Positions 36,572 to 44,999 of a stretch of 64,000 nucleotides of DNA are shown here, piece after piece (positions within the stretch are counted from its first letter, which is position 1; each line of letters begins with the position of its first letter). The DNA is taken from the NCBI GenBank assembly GCA_029260345.1, contig JAJDDK010000005.1, positions 186,001 to 250,000 of the forward strand. Reading direction: 5' to 3'. Under the pieces are notes generated by a model. That model was not told where the DNA came from. It did not search any database and saw nothing but the letters and a program-made list of their open reading frames with translations. A program made the translations under genes and the position numbers. The stretch comes from Phycisphaerales bacterium (lineage in GTDB: Bacteria; Planctomycetota; Phycisphaerae; Phycisphaerales; UBA1924).

Positions 36572-37003
36572 TCAGTCGATGGTTGCGATGACTTTGAGTT
36601 CGATGGCGATTGGGGTTGGCAGGGCGTTTATTTCGATGGTCGTGCGCGCTGGATTGGGGTTGTTTTCACCGGCGAAGTGTTCGGCGTAGACCTTGTTGTA
36701 GATCTTGAAGTCGTCCTTCATGTTGGTGAGAAAGACGAGCACATCGACGATGTGGCTCCACGACGAACCTGAATCTTCCAGAATCGCGCGCACGTTGGCA
36801 AAGCAGGATTCGCACTGGGCCGTGATGTCGTAACTCTCGATTTCGCCTTGGGCGTTCAGTGTGACGCCGGGGATGTCCTTTGAGCCGCGCTTACGCGGGC
36901 CGACGCCGGAGAGGAACAGAAGGTTGCCGACGCGGCGCGCATGTGGATAGGCGCCGACGGGCTCCGGGGCGCGGTTGCTGTCAAACGTCGTTGGATCGTG
37001 CAT
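36572..37003 (-). CDS. nbaF: RidA-family 2-aminomuconate deaminase
   Basis: A 143-residue RidA/YjgF protein, about the length of characterised 2-aminomuconate deaminases. Features are AYPHARRVGNLLFLSGVGPR, then KRGSKDIPG, the core CFANVRAILEDSGSSWSHIV, DVLVFLTNMKDDFKIYN, and NPARTTIEINALP with the conserved Arg. The catabolic assignment rests on its place between the kyn plus arm and the semialdehyde dehydrogenase; in isolation it could be a generic imine deaminase. The start MHDPTTFDS is preceded by GAGGGG. It converges on kynB with a 40-base spacer carrying two GGGACCAG repeats. Confidence 0.88.
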   Translation of the reverse strand: MHDPTTFDSNRAPEPVGAYPHARRVGNLLFLSGVGPRKRGSKDIPGVTLNAQGEIESYDITAQCESCFANVRAILEDSGSSWSHIVDVLVFLTNMKDDFKIYNKVYAEHFAGENNPNPARTTIEINALPTPIAIELKVIATID

Positions 37004-37057
37004 GGATAGCCCCTCACAGAAAATGTGCGGCGTCATCGCGGCGCCATCGAAAATTGC

Positions 37058-38527
37058 TTATTCATCGTGTGTCTGAATGCACACGTTTTTCGGCTCGGTA
37101 AAGAACTTCAATGCGTCCTGCCCGCCCTCGCGGCCGACACCGGACTGCTTCATGCCGCCGAAGGGCGTGCGCAAATCGCGCACCATCCAGCAGTTGATCC
37201 AGACGATGCCGGTTTGAATCTGCGCCGCGACCCGGTGAGCGCGATCCAAATCGCTTGTGAAGATCATTGACGCGAGGCCGTACGGTGTGCCATTCGCGTC
37301 GGCAATGGCTTGCGTCTCATCGGCGAATGAACTGATGGTGACGACCGGGCCGAAAATCTCCTCCTGCCGGGTCGCGCAGGACATTGGCAGGTTTGTCAGA
37401 ACGGTTGGCTCGTAGAAGTATCCGTCGCGGCAGCGATCGTTCGGCGCTTCGAGTCGATTGCCGCCGAGCCGCACGTCCGCGCCTTCGTCGCGGGCGCGAT
37501 TCACAGCCGCTTCGATTTTGTCACGGTGGTCAGCCGAGACCAGTGCGCCAAACTCCGTGGAGTCATCCATTGGATCGCCGATGCACAGCGCCTTTGTGCG
37601 CGCGATAAACGCATCGATGAACTGATCGTAGATGGATTGTTCAACGAGGATGCGTGAGCCGCACAGGCAGATCTGGCCCTGATTCGTAAACGCGGCTCGC
37701 ACGGCAGACTTCACTGCAAGGTCGAAGTCCGCATCGGCGAAGATCACATTCGGGTTCTTTCCGCCGAGTTCAAGCGAAATTCGTTTGAACATCGGACCAG
37801 CGACGCGCGCGATGGCTTGCCCGGTCGATGTGCCGCCCGTGAACGAAATCGTGGGAATATCCGGATGTTCAACTATCGCGGCGCCCGTCGTCGCGCCCGC
37901 GCCATGCACGATGTTCAACACGCCGGGCGGAAAGCCCGCTTCTATGACCAAGTCCGCGAGCAAATGCGCCGTGAGCGGTGTGACTTCCGATGGCTTGCCA
38001 ACGCAGGTGTTGCCCGTCGCCAGCGCCGGCGCGAGCTTCCACGAGAATAAATACAGCGGCAGGTTCCACGGCGCGATGAGGCCCGCCACGCCGCGCGGCT
38101 GGCGGAGTGTGTAATTCAGCGTTCGATCATCGGTGCGATGAAACTCCGAATCGCCGTGCAGAATTGCGGTGGCGAAGAATCGAAAATTTGCGGCGGCGCG
38201 GGGGATGTCCACTCGCCGCGCCAGTGAAATTGGTTTGCCCGTGTCGCGTGACTCAGCCTGTGCGAGTGGTTCGAGGTTGGCGTCGATCAGTTCCGCGAGG
38301 CGCAGCATGAGGCGCGAGCGTTCATCGGGATGCGCTTTCGACCAGGCGGGAAACGCTCGCATCGCGGCGCTTGCGGCGTCATTCACATCTTCTGCGGATG
38401 AATTCGGCGCTTGCGCATAAGTCTTCCCGGTCGCCGGTTCGTGCACGTCGATCCAGTCACCGGAGCGCGGCGTGCGACGTTCGCCATCAATGAGATTCGT
38501 CAGGCGATCCATGCGATTACTCACCAT
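37058..38527 (-). CDS. nbaE: 2-aminomuconate 6-semialdehyde dehydrogenase
   Basis: A 489-residue NAD-dependent aldehyde dehydrogenase that oxidises 2-aminomuconate 6-semialdehyde (or 2-hydroxymuconate semialdehyde). Catalytic Asn155 is in GLIAPWNLPLYLFSWK, Glu253 in SLELGGKNPNVI and the nucleophile Cys287 in FTNQGQICLCGSRI. The GQICLCGSR variant is typical of the hydroxymuconate/aminomuconate subgroup. It sits between the deaminase and the SDR on the minus strand. A second ATG lies five codons in; the upstream Shine-Dalgarno is weak, so the start could shift slightly. Confidence 0.93.
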   Translation of the reverse strand: MVSNRMDRLTNLIDGERRTPRSGDWIDVHEPATGKTYAQAPNSSAEDVNDAASAAMRAFPAWSKAHPDERSRLMLRLAELIDANLEPLAQAESRDTGKPISLARRVDIPRAAANFRFFATAILHGDSEFHRTDDRTLNYTLRQPRGVAGLIAPWNLPLYLFSWKLAPALATGNTCVGKPSEVTPLTAHLLADLVIEAGFPPGVLNIVHGAGATTGAAIVEHPDIPTISFTGGTSTGQAIARVAGPMFKRISLELGGKNPNVIFADADFDLAVKSAVRAAFTNQGQICLCGSRILVEQSIYDQFIDAFIARTKALCIGDPMDDSTEFGALVSADHRDKIEAAVNRARDEGADVRLGGNRLEAPNDRCRDGYFYEPTVLTNLPMSCATRQEEIFGPVVTISSFADETQAIADANGTPYGLASMIFTSDLDRAHRVAAQIQTGIVWINCWMVRDLRTPFGGMKQSGVGREGGQDALKFFTEPKNVCIQTHDE

Positions 38528-38557
38528 TGTTCCACGAGCCGCGCCAGCACGCCACTC

Positions 38558-39346
38558 TTACAGGCAGTTTGTGCGGCCACCATCCACCGGGACGCTGATT
38601 CCGGTGATGTACGACGCTGCGGGCGAACACAAGAACGCGGCAGCGGCAGCGATTTCTTCGGGTTCGCCAAAGCGGCCCATGGGCACGCTTCCTCGCATGT
38701 TTGCGGCTACGGTGTCGGGCGATGAGTCACCCTTGGCGGCGCGTCCTTTGATAAGCGCATCGAGGCGGGCCGTTGCGGTGAATCCGGGGAGGATGTTGTT
38801 GACGGTGATTCCGAACGGCGCCAGTTCGGTGGCGATGGTCTTGGACCAGCTCGCGACGGCGCCGCGCACGGTGTTGGAGACGCCGAGGCCGGGGATCGGC
38901 GCTTTCACACTGGTGGAGATGATGTTGACGATGCGTCCCCACTTGCGCTCTTTCATGCGTGGGGTGAGCGCCTGCGTGAGGATCTGATTGCAGACAAGGT
39001 GCATCTTGAAGGCGCGGACAAAATCATCCGGGTTGGCGTCGATGGCGGGGCCAGCGGCGGGTCCGCCGGTGTTGTTGATCAGGATGTCGGCGCCGCCGGC
39101 GGATTTCACAAACGAATCAATCACCGATCGCACATTCGACTCGTCGGCAAAGTCGGCGACGAGGACCGTGTGTTCCTGTCCGGGTGAGTTTGGCAGCGAC
39201 GCTTGCGCACGTTGCAGCGCCGCTTCATCGCGCGCGAGCAGTGTGATGGAAGCGCCCAGCGTGGCCAGCGCGCTCGCCGTGGCAAGGCCGATGCCTTGGC
39301 TTGAGCCGCACACGACGGCGCGTTTGCCGGTGAGATCGATGTTCAT
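38558..39346 (-). CDS. SDR-fold protein of the kynurenine cluster, catalytic YxxxK missing
   Basis: A 262-residue short-chain dehydrogenase-like protein. The cofactor motif is AVVCGSSQGIGLA (residues 10-22), with ILINNTGG at 88-95. At the place of the catalytic Tyr-x-x-x-Lys the sequence reads SNTVR (157-161), so Tyr is Ser and Lys is Arg; the Ser region (IISTS, 142-146) is kept. Such SNAVR/SNTVR variants form a known divergent SDR subgroup, but I cannot give its reaction. GGAGG lies 12 bases before the ATG. It is the first gene of the minus arm, 30 bases before the dehydrogenase, suggesting a role in the aminomuconate branch. Confidence 0.85.
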   Translation of the reverse strand: MNIDLTGKRAVVCGSSQGIGLATASALATLGASITLLARDEAALQRAQASLPNSPGQEHTVLVADFADESNVRSVIDSFVKSAGGADILINNTGGPAAGPAIDANPDDFVRAFKMHLVCNQILTQALTPRMKERKWGRIVNIISTSVKAPIPGLGVSNTVRGAVASWSKTIATELAPFGITVNNILPGFTATARLDALIKGRAAKGDSSPDTVAANMRGSVPMGRFGEPEEIAAAAAFLCSPAASYITGISVPVDGGRTNCL

Positions 39347-39360
39347 ATGCGCGAGGCCTC

Positions 39361-39400
39361 CAAAAAAAACCGCCCGAACGGTTGGATGCGTTCGGGCGGT
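39361..39400 (-). terminator. Strong Rho-independent terminator of the MscS gene
   Basis: A perfect 12-bp stem, ACCGCCCGAACG (39369-39380) with CGTTCGGGCGGT (39389-39400), eight-base loop, and on the minus strand eight T residues. It lies 43 bases after the mscS stop and insulates it from the downstream kynurenine minus arm, whose first ribosome binding site starts right after the T-tract. Confidence 0.93.
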
Positions 39401-39443
39401 GATGATGGCAGGTCGATGGCGAGATCGCCAGTGAGAAACGGAT

Positions 39444-40361
39444 TCAGTCTGCCGTTTCCTGGAAAACGTGGATGTCGCGCTGGGGGAAGGGGATGCCGAT
39501 GCCGGCGTTGTCGAGCGCATATTTCACATCGCGCGTCAGCGCCTGGCGCACGGCGGCCCAATCCGGGGTGGGCGCCCACACGCGCACTTGCCAGTTGATG
39601 CTGGAGTCGCCCATGGAATCAAGCCAGACCATGATGTCATCATCGGGCAGGCGACCTTCGACCGCGCGAGCCGCGGCTTCGAGGACTTCGCGCGTCTTGC
39701 GCAAATCGGCGCTGTATTCGGTGCCGACGTTCACATCGACGCGGCGTTTCGGATGAAACGTGATGTTTTCGATCGTCTGGCCGAAGATGTTGCTGTTGGG
39801 AATGATGATGCGCTTGTTGTCAAAGGTGTCCACCATAGTTGTGAACACCTGAATCTCATCCACTTTGCCGAGCACGCCGGCGACGTTGACCACGTCACCC
39901 ACTTTGAACGGCCGAAAGATGAGGAGCATGATCCCCGCGGCGAAGTTGGACAATGTGCCTTGCAGCGCGAGTCCAATGGCGAGACCGGCGGCGCCGATGA
40001 CGACGGCGAAACTCGCGGTTGGAATGCCGAAAATGCCGAGAATCGCGAGCGCGACGAGAAGCAGCACGCCCCAGCGCACGAGCCGCCCGAGAAACTTGGT
40101 GAGCGTGATTTCCATCTTGGCGCGAGTGAGCGCGCGAGACGTCAATCGTTGCGCCCAGCCAGCGATGAACAAACCAATGAAAATGAGAATGAGCACGCCT
40201 GCGAGACGCGTGGCGTATTCAATAATCAGCGGCGTGTTCTGCTCGAGGAATCCCGGAAAGTCGTTGAACACTTCAGACAACGATGGTGACGATTCGGCGC
40301 CGGTGTCAGCCGCAGTGTTGGCGGCGTCAGTCGCACCGTTGGCCGGTGGCGGATTCTGCAT
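39444..40361 (-). CDS. MscS-family small-conductance mechanosensitive channel
   Basis: A 305-residue inner-membrane channel that opens on hypo-osmotic stress. Three membrane segments are seen (about 46-69, 91-112 and 116-145); the third is the Gly/Ala-rich pore helix VVIGAAGLAIGLALQGTLSN. The beta domain motif FRPFKVGDVVNVAGVLGKVD, then EIQVFTT and IIIPNSNIFGQTIENIT confirm the family. A hydrophilic Ala-rich N-terminus of about 40 residues is longer than in E. coli MscS. It has its own terminator (39361-39400). Confidence 0.93.
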   Translation of the reverse strand: MQNPPPANGATDAANTAADTGAESSPSLSEVFNDFPGFLEQNTPLIIEYATRLAGVLILIFIGLFIAGWAQRLTSRALTRAKMEITLTKFLGRLVRWGVLLLVALAILGIFGIPTASFAVVIGAAGLAIGLALQGTLSNFAAGIMLLIFRPFKVGDVVNVAGVLGKVDEIQVFTTMVDTFDNKRIIIPNSNIFGQTIENITFHPKRRVDVNVGTEYSADLRKTREVLEAAARAVEGRLPDDDIMVWLDSMGDSSINWQVRVWAPTPDWAAVRQALTRDVKYALDNAGIGIPFPQRDIHVFQETAD

Positions 40362-40511
40362 TGATCGAACTCCCCTTTGGTGACGATGGGCGCGATGGCG
40401 TCCGTCGCCACACTCCCCGTGTGCAAGTCAAAAAAACCGGAAGGCCATGCTAGGGAGTAGGGTCGATCTGCTCAACGAGTTGCAATGATGTCTGACGTGT
40501 CCTGCGCGCAG

Positions 40512-40547
40512 AAAAAAGGCGACGTCGCTCCTCAGCTCGACGTCGCC
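40512..40547 (-). terminator. Rho-independent terminator of the M28 peptidase gene
   Basis: A 10-bp perfect stem, GGCGACGTCG (40518-40527) with CGACGTCGCC (40538-40547), and on the minus strand six T residues. It lies 25 bases after the stop of the gene at 40573-42132. Confidence 0.9.
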
Positions 40548-40572
40548 GGAGATTGCGGGCCGTGTTCTAAGT

Positions 40573-42132
40573 TCAATCCTCGTCAGTGTTTCGGGGTTCT
40601 GGCTTGGGCTTGCGCGGCAGTTTCTCGTCACGGTTGGCGGCGTGATACGCGAATGACGCCAACACGGCGGAACTGCGAATCACATCACCCGGAATCACGC
40701 GCTCGTACACATCCATGTTCGAGTGATGGGTGCGCGTGAAGTAATCGAGCGAGTCCTGAATGAATTGAAAACCGGGAAGGCCAACGTTGTCGAACGGGAT
40801 GTGATCAGTGCTGCCGGTGTCGCGGATGGTGACGGTGGTCACGCCGAGGTCGGCGAATGGTTCAATCCATGCTTCGAAGATTGGGCGCACGCCACCGTTG
40901 GACTGGCAGTAAATGCCGCGAATGGCGCCGCCGCCGTTGTCGAGGTTGAAGTACGCGGAGAAGTTGTCGTACTCGTCGGTTGTTTCCATCGTGTCGCGAT
41001 CGGCGAATGTCTTGCCGACGTAGCCGCGCGAGCCGAGCAGTCCTTGTTCTTCGCCGGACCACAGTGCGACGCGAATCGTGCGCCGTGGCTTGAGGCCACT
41101 GGCGATGATGATGCGGGCAGCTTCCATGACCACAGCGGATGCGGCGCCATTGTCGGACGCGCCCGTTCCCGCATGCCATGAGTCGTAGTGCGCGCCGAGC
41201 ATGACCACTTCGTCGCGCAGGTCCGGATCCGTGCCGGGAATTTCCGCAATGACGTTGCGTCCGGTGAGGTCTTCATCGTGGAAGGTCGCTTCCACTTCGA
41301 CGGACATTTCGACTTTTTCGCCGCGCTCAAGCAAGCGTGCGACGCGGTTGTAATGTTCGGCCGCGACGACCACTGACGGCAGCGCTGGTTCGGCGTCCAC
41401 ATCGCGTGAACCGCCGGAACCAACGAAAAAGACGCCGTAATCTCCGCGCCGGCTGCCCGGTTCGAGGATGACGGCGGCGCCGCTTTCTTTGAGTGCGGCA
41501 GTGGTGGCGCGCTGCACGGCGCGGCGGCGGCGAAACTCCGCAATGCGATCAGCGAAGTCCGAACGAGCGCCGGGGATCGGCGCCATGAACAGTTCCTTCA
41601 GGCTCTCTTCGTCGTGGCGCGTCGCGATCGGATCAAACGGTGTTTCGAGATTGACCGGGCCGCCGAGCAAAACAATCTTGCCTTCGAGATCGCCATCAAA
41701 CTCTTCCACTTCTTCAACAGAGTCAAAGTCGAGCAAGACCGGCACGCCAGTGATGACACCATTGGTGCCGGGCGTCCACGCTTCTGGGATGGCGATCATC
41801 GGCATGTACGTCGGATAGGTCATGCCGACGGCGACTCTTTCGAAGGTCCAGCCGCGACCGAATTCACCCCACGGTTCGAGGCGTGCATTCTTCAGGCCGT
41901 ATTCCGCGAGTGTGTCGCGGGCCCATTCTTGCGCGCGCTTCAGTTCCGGCGAGCCGGTCAGCCGCGGGCCGAGTCGATCGGAGATGTGCCAGACCATCTC
42001 CATGACTTCCGAATTGTCGAACGCTTCGGCGCGAATGCGCGCGACGGCGTCCAGATCAACCGGTTCGCCGGCGAATGTGAGCGAGGACATCGCCGTCGCG
42101 GCGAACAGGGCGGGTGCAAAGATGCGCTTCAT
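40573..42132 (-). CDS. Secreted M28-family zinc peptidase
   Basis: A 519-residue secreted aminopeptidase/carboxypeptidase-like enzyme. The signal peptide is MKRIFAPALFAATAMSSLTF, then AG. A PA-like insert lies in the middle (about 130-285). The peptidase core shows the paired zinc ligands: VVMLGAHYDSWHAGTGASDN, then GAAS (His, Asp), ALWSGEEQGLLGS (Glu-Glu), AYFNLDNGGG (Asp) and DYFTRTHHSNMDVYE (His). Substrate unknown; it probably degrades peptides in the periplasm. It has its own terminator and lies divergent from the DUF1569 gene. Confidence 0.9.
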   Translation of the reverse strand: MKRIFAPALFAATAMSSLTFAGEPVDLDAVARIRAEAFDNSEVMEMVWHISDRLGPRLTGSPELKRAQEWARDTLAEYGLKNARLEPWGEFGRGWTFERVAVGMTYPTYMPMIAIPEAWTPGTNGVITGVPVLLDFDSVEEVEEFDGDLEGKIVLLGGPVNLETPFDPIATRHDEESLKELFMAPIPGARSDFADRIAEFRRRRAVQRATTAALKESGAAVILEPGSRRGDYGVFFVGSGGSRDVDAEPALPSVVVAAEHYNRVARLLERGEKVEMSVEVEATFHDEDLTGRNVIAEIPGTDPDLRDEVVMLGAHYDSWHAGTGASDNGAASAVVMEAARIIIASGLKPRRTIRVALWSGEEQGLLGSRGYVGKTFADRDTMETTDEYDNFSAYFNLDNGGGAIRGIYCQSNGGVRPIFEAWIEPFADLGVTTVTIRDTGSTDHIPFDNVGLPGFQFIQDSLDYFTRTHHSNMDVYERVIPGDVIRSSAVLASFAYHAANRDEKLPRKPKPEPRNTDED

Positions 42133-42380
42133 GCAGGCGGCTCCACTCTTCTCTTCCGTTGTGGGAAATCGCGAACGCAGGCGGACGGCGCACGAGTGGG
42201 TGTGGCGCTCCGGCCGTCACCGTCCTATCGGACGCTGGCAGGACCGGCTTCACTGCATCGAGAATCGCTGAACCACCCATCGGCGCTAGACCGCCGCTGG
42301 TTCTAGCCGTCGCGGCCATCTCGGTTGCGTCTGAAGGATGCGGGTACTCTTTTTCGGGCAATGCAGCAGGAGACTTGGTG

Positions 42381-42884
42381 ATGACGGCTGGTGTGAAGAC
42401 AGGCAAAGTGGAGGGGCGTCGGGCCCTGCATTTCAATTCGCTCGACGAGGTGCTCGCTGATCTCGATCGCCTTGAGCAGGCCGAGGCCTCAGGTTCAGTA
42501 AAGACGCTCGGAAACTGGAGCGCCGGGCAGGTGTTTACGCATCTGGCGATGCTCTTTGAGATGTCGCTGGATGGATTCACGTTCACGGCGCCGCTTCCGG
42601 TTCGACTCATGGGACCGATGTTGAAGAAGCGTGTTCTCAGCGATCGTGAGATTCCGACCGGCATTCAACTTCGGGGTGGTTCGGCCGCCGCACTCATTCC
42701 GCCGGACGACGTTTCGTTTGAACAGGGCATGCAGCGCTTGCGCGCCGTCATCGGTCGCGTCACCGGAGGCGAACAAATGACTCATCGGAGCCCTGTCTTC
42801 GGCCGGTTATCGCACGAAGAGTGGACGACGTTGCAGTTGAAGCATTGTGCTTTGCACTTGGGGTTTTTGATTCCGAATTCGTGA
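42381..42884 (+). CDS. DUF1569 protein (DinB-like fold)
   Basis: A 167-residue protein starting MTAGVKTGKVEGRR, with AGGAG upstream. The conserved pattern SLDEVLADLDRLEQAEASGS, TLGNWSAGQVFTHLAMLFEM, and the C-terminal SPVFGRLSHEEWTTLQLKHC with HLGFL are typical of DUF1569, a DinB/YfiT-like four-helix bundle with metal-binding His residues. Family function is unknown. It is 13 bases upstream of ogt and may be cotranscribed with it. Confidence 0.85.
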   Translation: MTAGVKTGKVEGRRALHFNSLDEVLADLDRLEQAEASGSVKTLGNWSAGQVFTHLAMLFEMSLDGFTFTAPLPVRLMGPMLKKRVLSDREIPTGIQLRGGSAAALIPPDDVSFEQGMQRLRAVIGRVTGGEQMTHRSPVFGRLSHEEWTTLQLKHCALHLGFLIPNS

Positions 42885-42897
42885 GGAGGGCGCTGGG

Positions 42898-43476
42898 ATG
42901 ATCGTGAACACAGCGAAAGTGAAGGCGCCGGCCGCACCGCGTGCGAGCATTTCGATTGAGTCACCGATCGGTCTCATCAACATTGAAGCAACGGATGAAG
43001 GGATCACAGCGATACATTTCGCGGACCCTGATGGCGCAACCGCGCACGGTTCAGTCGCGGCTCGAAGGAATCTCGGCGAGGCAGCGCCTCCGCTTGACGT
43101 GGCGGGAGTGGCGCAACAGGCGGCGGACGAAATCGCCGCATACCTCGGCCAAGCACACACACTATTCACGACGCCAATTGCCACATTGGGCACGGCATTT
43201 CAGCGGCGAGTATGGGATTTCCTGCGAACCATCCCCGCCGGCGAAACGATGAGCTACGGCGCCGTCGCGGCTGCAGTCGGCTCTCCCGGCGCCTCGCGCG
43301 CCGTCGGCATGGCGTGCGGCCGCAACCCGATCCCGATCATCGTGCCGTGCCATCGCGTGGTCGCGGCGGACGGATCGCTGCATGGCTTCAGCGCGGGGTT
43401 GTGGCGAAAGGAATGGCTGCTGGAGCACGAAAGCGTCAGTGGTCGCGGTTCTTCGGAGAACTTATGGACAACATGA
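42898..43476 (+). CDS. ogt: Methylated-DNA-protein-cysteine methyltransferase
   Basis: A 192-residue repair protein that transfers the alkyl group from O6-alkylguanine to its own Cys. The active-site box IPIIVPCHRVVAADGSLHGF and the DNA-binding helix region FQRRVWDFLRTIPAGETMSY, GAVAAAVGSPGASRAVGMAC are canonical. The N-terminal domain is short. It lies downstream of DUF1569 and overlaps the next gene by 13 bases. Confidence 0.93.
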   Translation: MIVNTAKVKAPAAPRASISIESPIGLINIEATDEGITAIHFADPDGATAHGSVAARRNLGEAAPPLDVAGVAQQAADEIAAYLGQAHTLFTTPIATLGTAFQRRVWDFLRTIPAGETMSYGAVAAAVGSPGASRAVGMACGRNPIPIIVPCHRVVAADGSLHGFSAGLWRKEWLLEHESVSGRGSSENLWTT

Positions 43477-44084
43477 ATGAGATCCGTCCCAAGCGTAAGT
43501 GGTATTGGATCGGCAGCGCGATGATGGTGATTCCTGCCGTGTTGTATCTGATATTTTTTGGTGGAATCATCTATTTGGCAATGGGCCAAACCACGTCGCT
43601 TTTTGTAGCGCCGGGTGAATTGACGATCCAAGTCGAGAAGCCGGGCACATACGTCGTCTGGTCGATCCCGCAGGGGACAGTTGACGGTCAGTTTTATTCG
43701 GCGCCGAAGGAATTACCACCGGGTCTCGGTATTTCCGTGTATGACTCGACGGGTTCGCGATTGTCTCTCGGATCATCGCAGGCAACTTCGATGAGAGGAA
43801 GCGGAAGCTCACATGATGACGGTCGACGGCAGATCACGTCTTTCGAAGCTCCGGCGCCAGGCTCCTACCGAATTGTCATTGAGGGTGAGTTTCCAGATCG
43901 CGTTTGCGGCGTCAATCGTTCGGCATTTCAAAGCGCAGGGTCAGCGTTTGGCCTCCTCGGTGGCATTCTCGCAGTGAATTGCTTGTCGCCGATTCTCTTT
44001 CTGGGGGGGTTGACTATCGTCATCGTGACGCTTGTCCGGCGCATCATTGCGAAACGTGCTGCGGCGCCTCCAATGGTGGCCTAG
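43464..44084 (+). CDS. Membrane protein of unknown function
   Basis: A 206-residue protein with a membrane segment near each end (about 13-40 and 165-192) and an extracytoplasmic domain between (LFVAPGELTIQVEKPGTYVV, APGSYRIVIEGEF), a beta-rich segment resembling pre-peptidase-type jelly rolls. GGAG lies 6 bases before the ATG, and the start overlaps ogt by 13 bases. It has a lower GC content than its neighbours. No family recognised. Confidence 0.65.
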   Translation: MDNMNEIRPKRKWYWIGSAMMVIPAVLYLIFFGGIIYLAMGQTTSLFVAPGELTIQVEKPGTYVVWSIPQGTVDGQFYSAPKELPPGLGISVYDSTGSRLSLGSSQATSMRGSGSSHDDGRRQITSFEAPAPGSYRIVIEGEFPDRVCGVNRSAFQSAGSAFGLLGGILAVNCLSPILFLGGLTIVIVTLVRRIIAKRAAAPPMVA

Positions 44085-44145
44085 TCCGATCGATTGAGCA
44101 GAAACGTGGCGCCGCATTGTTCAGTCGCGGCGTACGATCAGCATC

Positions 44146-44988
44146 ATGACCAACACCACCATCGCCCTGACCAGCGGCGAGCCTGACGAATACCTCTTCC
44201 GCACCGGGGACGCCGAACTGATGCGCCTCGGCTATCAGCATCGCGCGTGGGGCGCGCAGACGTATGCAATCTGGGAGCGCGCGGGCTTCGCGCCGGGGTG
44301 GCGGATTCTGGACCTCGGCGCCGGGCCGGGATTCTGCACGGTGGATTTGGCGCACCTCGTCGGACCGAGCGGCAGTGTGCTCGCGGTCGATGCGTCAGAG
44401 CGATTCTTGTCGCACATTCAGAAACGCATGGCGGTTGAGCCGCTGGACAATGTGCAAACGATTGAATGTGATGTGAACGAACTGGACCTGCCGGCGGGGA
44501 GCCTGGACGGCGCGTATGCGCGCTGGCTGCTGTGCTTTCTGCCGGACCCGTTGAATGTGGTGAAGCGCGTTGGCGCCGCGCTGCGCTCCGGAGGCGTGTT
44601 CGCGATTCAGGATTATTCAAATTATCGCGCCGTCGATGTGGTGCCCAAGAGCAAAGCATTTCAGCGCGGCATCGCGGCGTTTCGCGCGAGCTGGGAAGCG
44701 CACGGCGGCGATCAGGACGTCGCGTCGCGCTTGCCGGAGCTGCTGGTTGAAGCGGGGTTTGATGTGCGTGAGGCGACGCCGCTGGTGCGCACGGGGCGTC
44801 CTGGGACGAGCGTGTGGGCATGGCCGGACATCTTCTTTCGCCTGCACATTCCCGCGATGGTGGAGACGGGATATTTGAGCGAAGCCGACGCGGCGGAGTT
44901 CATGGCGGCGTGGGACGAGCGATCGAAGGATCCGAATGCGGTGCTATTGACGCCGCCGATGATGGACATTGTGGCGGCGAAGCGGTGA
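44146..44988 (+). CDS. SAM-dependent methyltransferase
   Basis: A 280-residue class I methyltransferase. The SAM-binding motif I is WRILDLGAGPGFCTVDLAHL (about 52-71), followed by the acidic residue in VLAVDASERFL, motif IV-like LDGAYARWLLCFLPDP and motif V-like GGVFAIQDYSNY. A C-terminal helical extension covers residues 160-280. The substrate is not evident; neighbours do not suggest a pathway. It converges with the gene at 45000-45743 with an 11-base gap. Confidence 0.82.
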   Translation: MTNTTIALTSGEPDEYLFRTGDAELMRLGYQHRAWGAQTYAIWERAGFAPGWRILDLGAGPGFCTVDLAHLVGPSGSVLAVDASERFLSHIQKRMAVEPLDNVQTIECDVNELDLPAGSLDGAYARWLLCFLPDPLNVVKRVGAALRSGGVFAIQDYSNYRAVDVVPKSKAFQRGIAAFRASWEAHGGDQDVASRLPELLVEAGFDVREATPLVRTGRPGTSVWAWPDIFFRLHIPAMVETGYLSEADAAEFMAAWDERSKDPNAVLLTPPMMDIVAAKR

Positions 44989-44999
44989 GAGTCGGGCTG

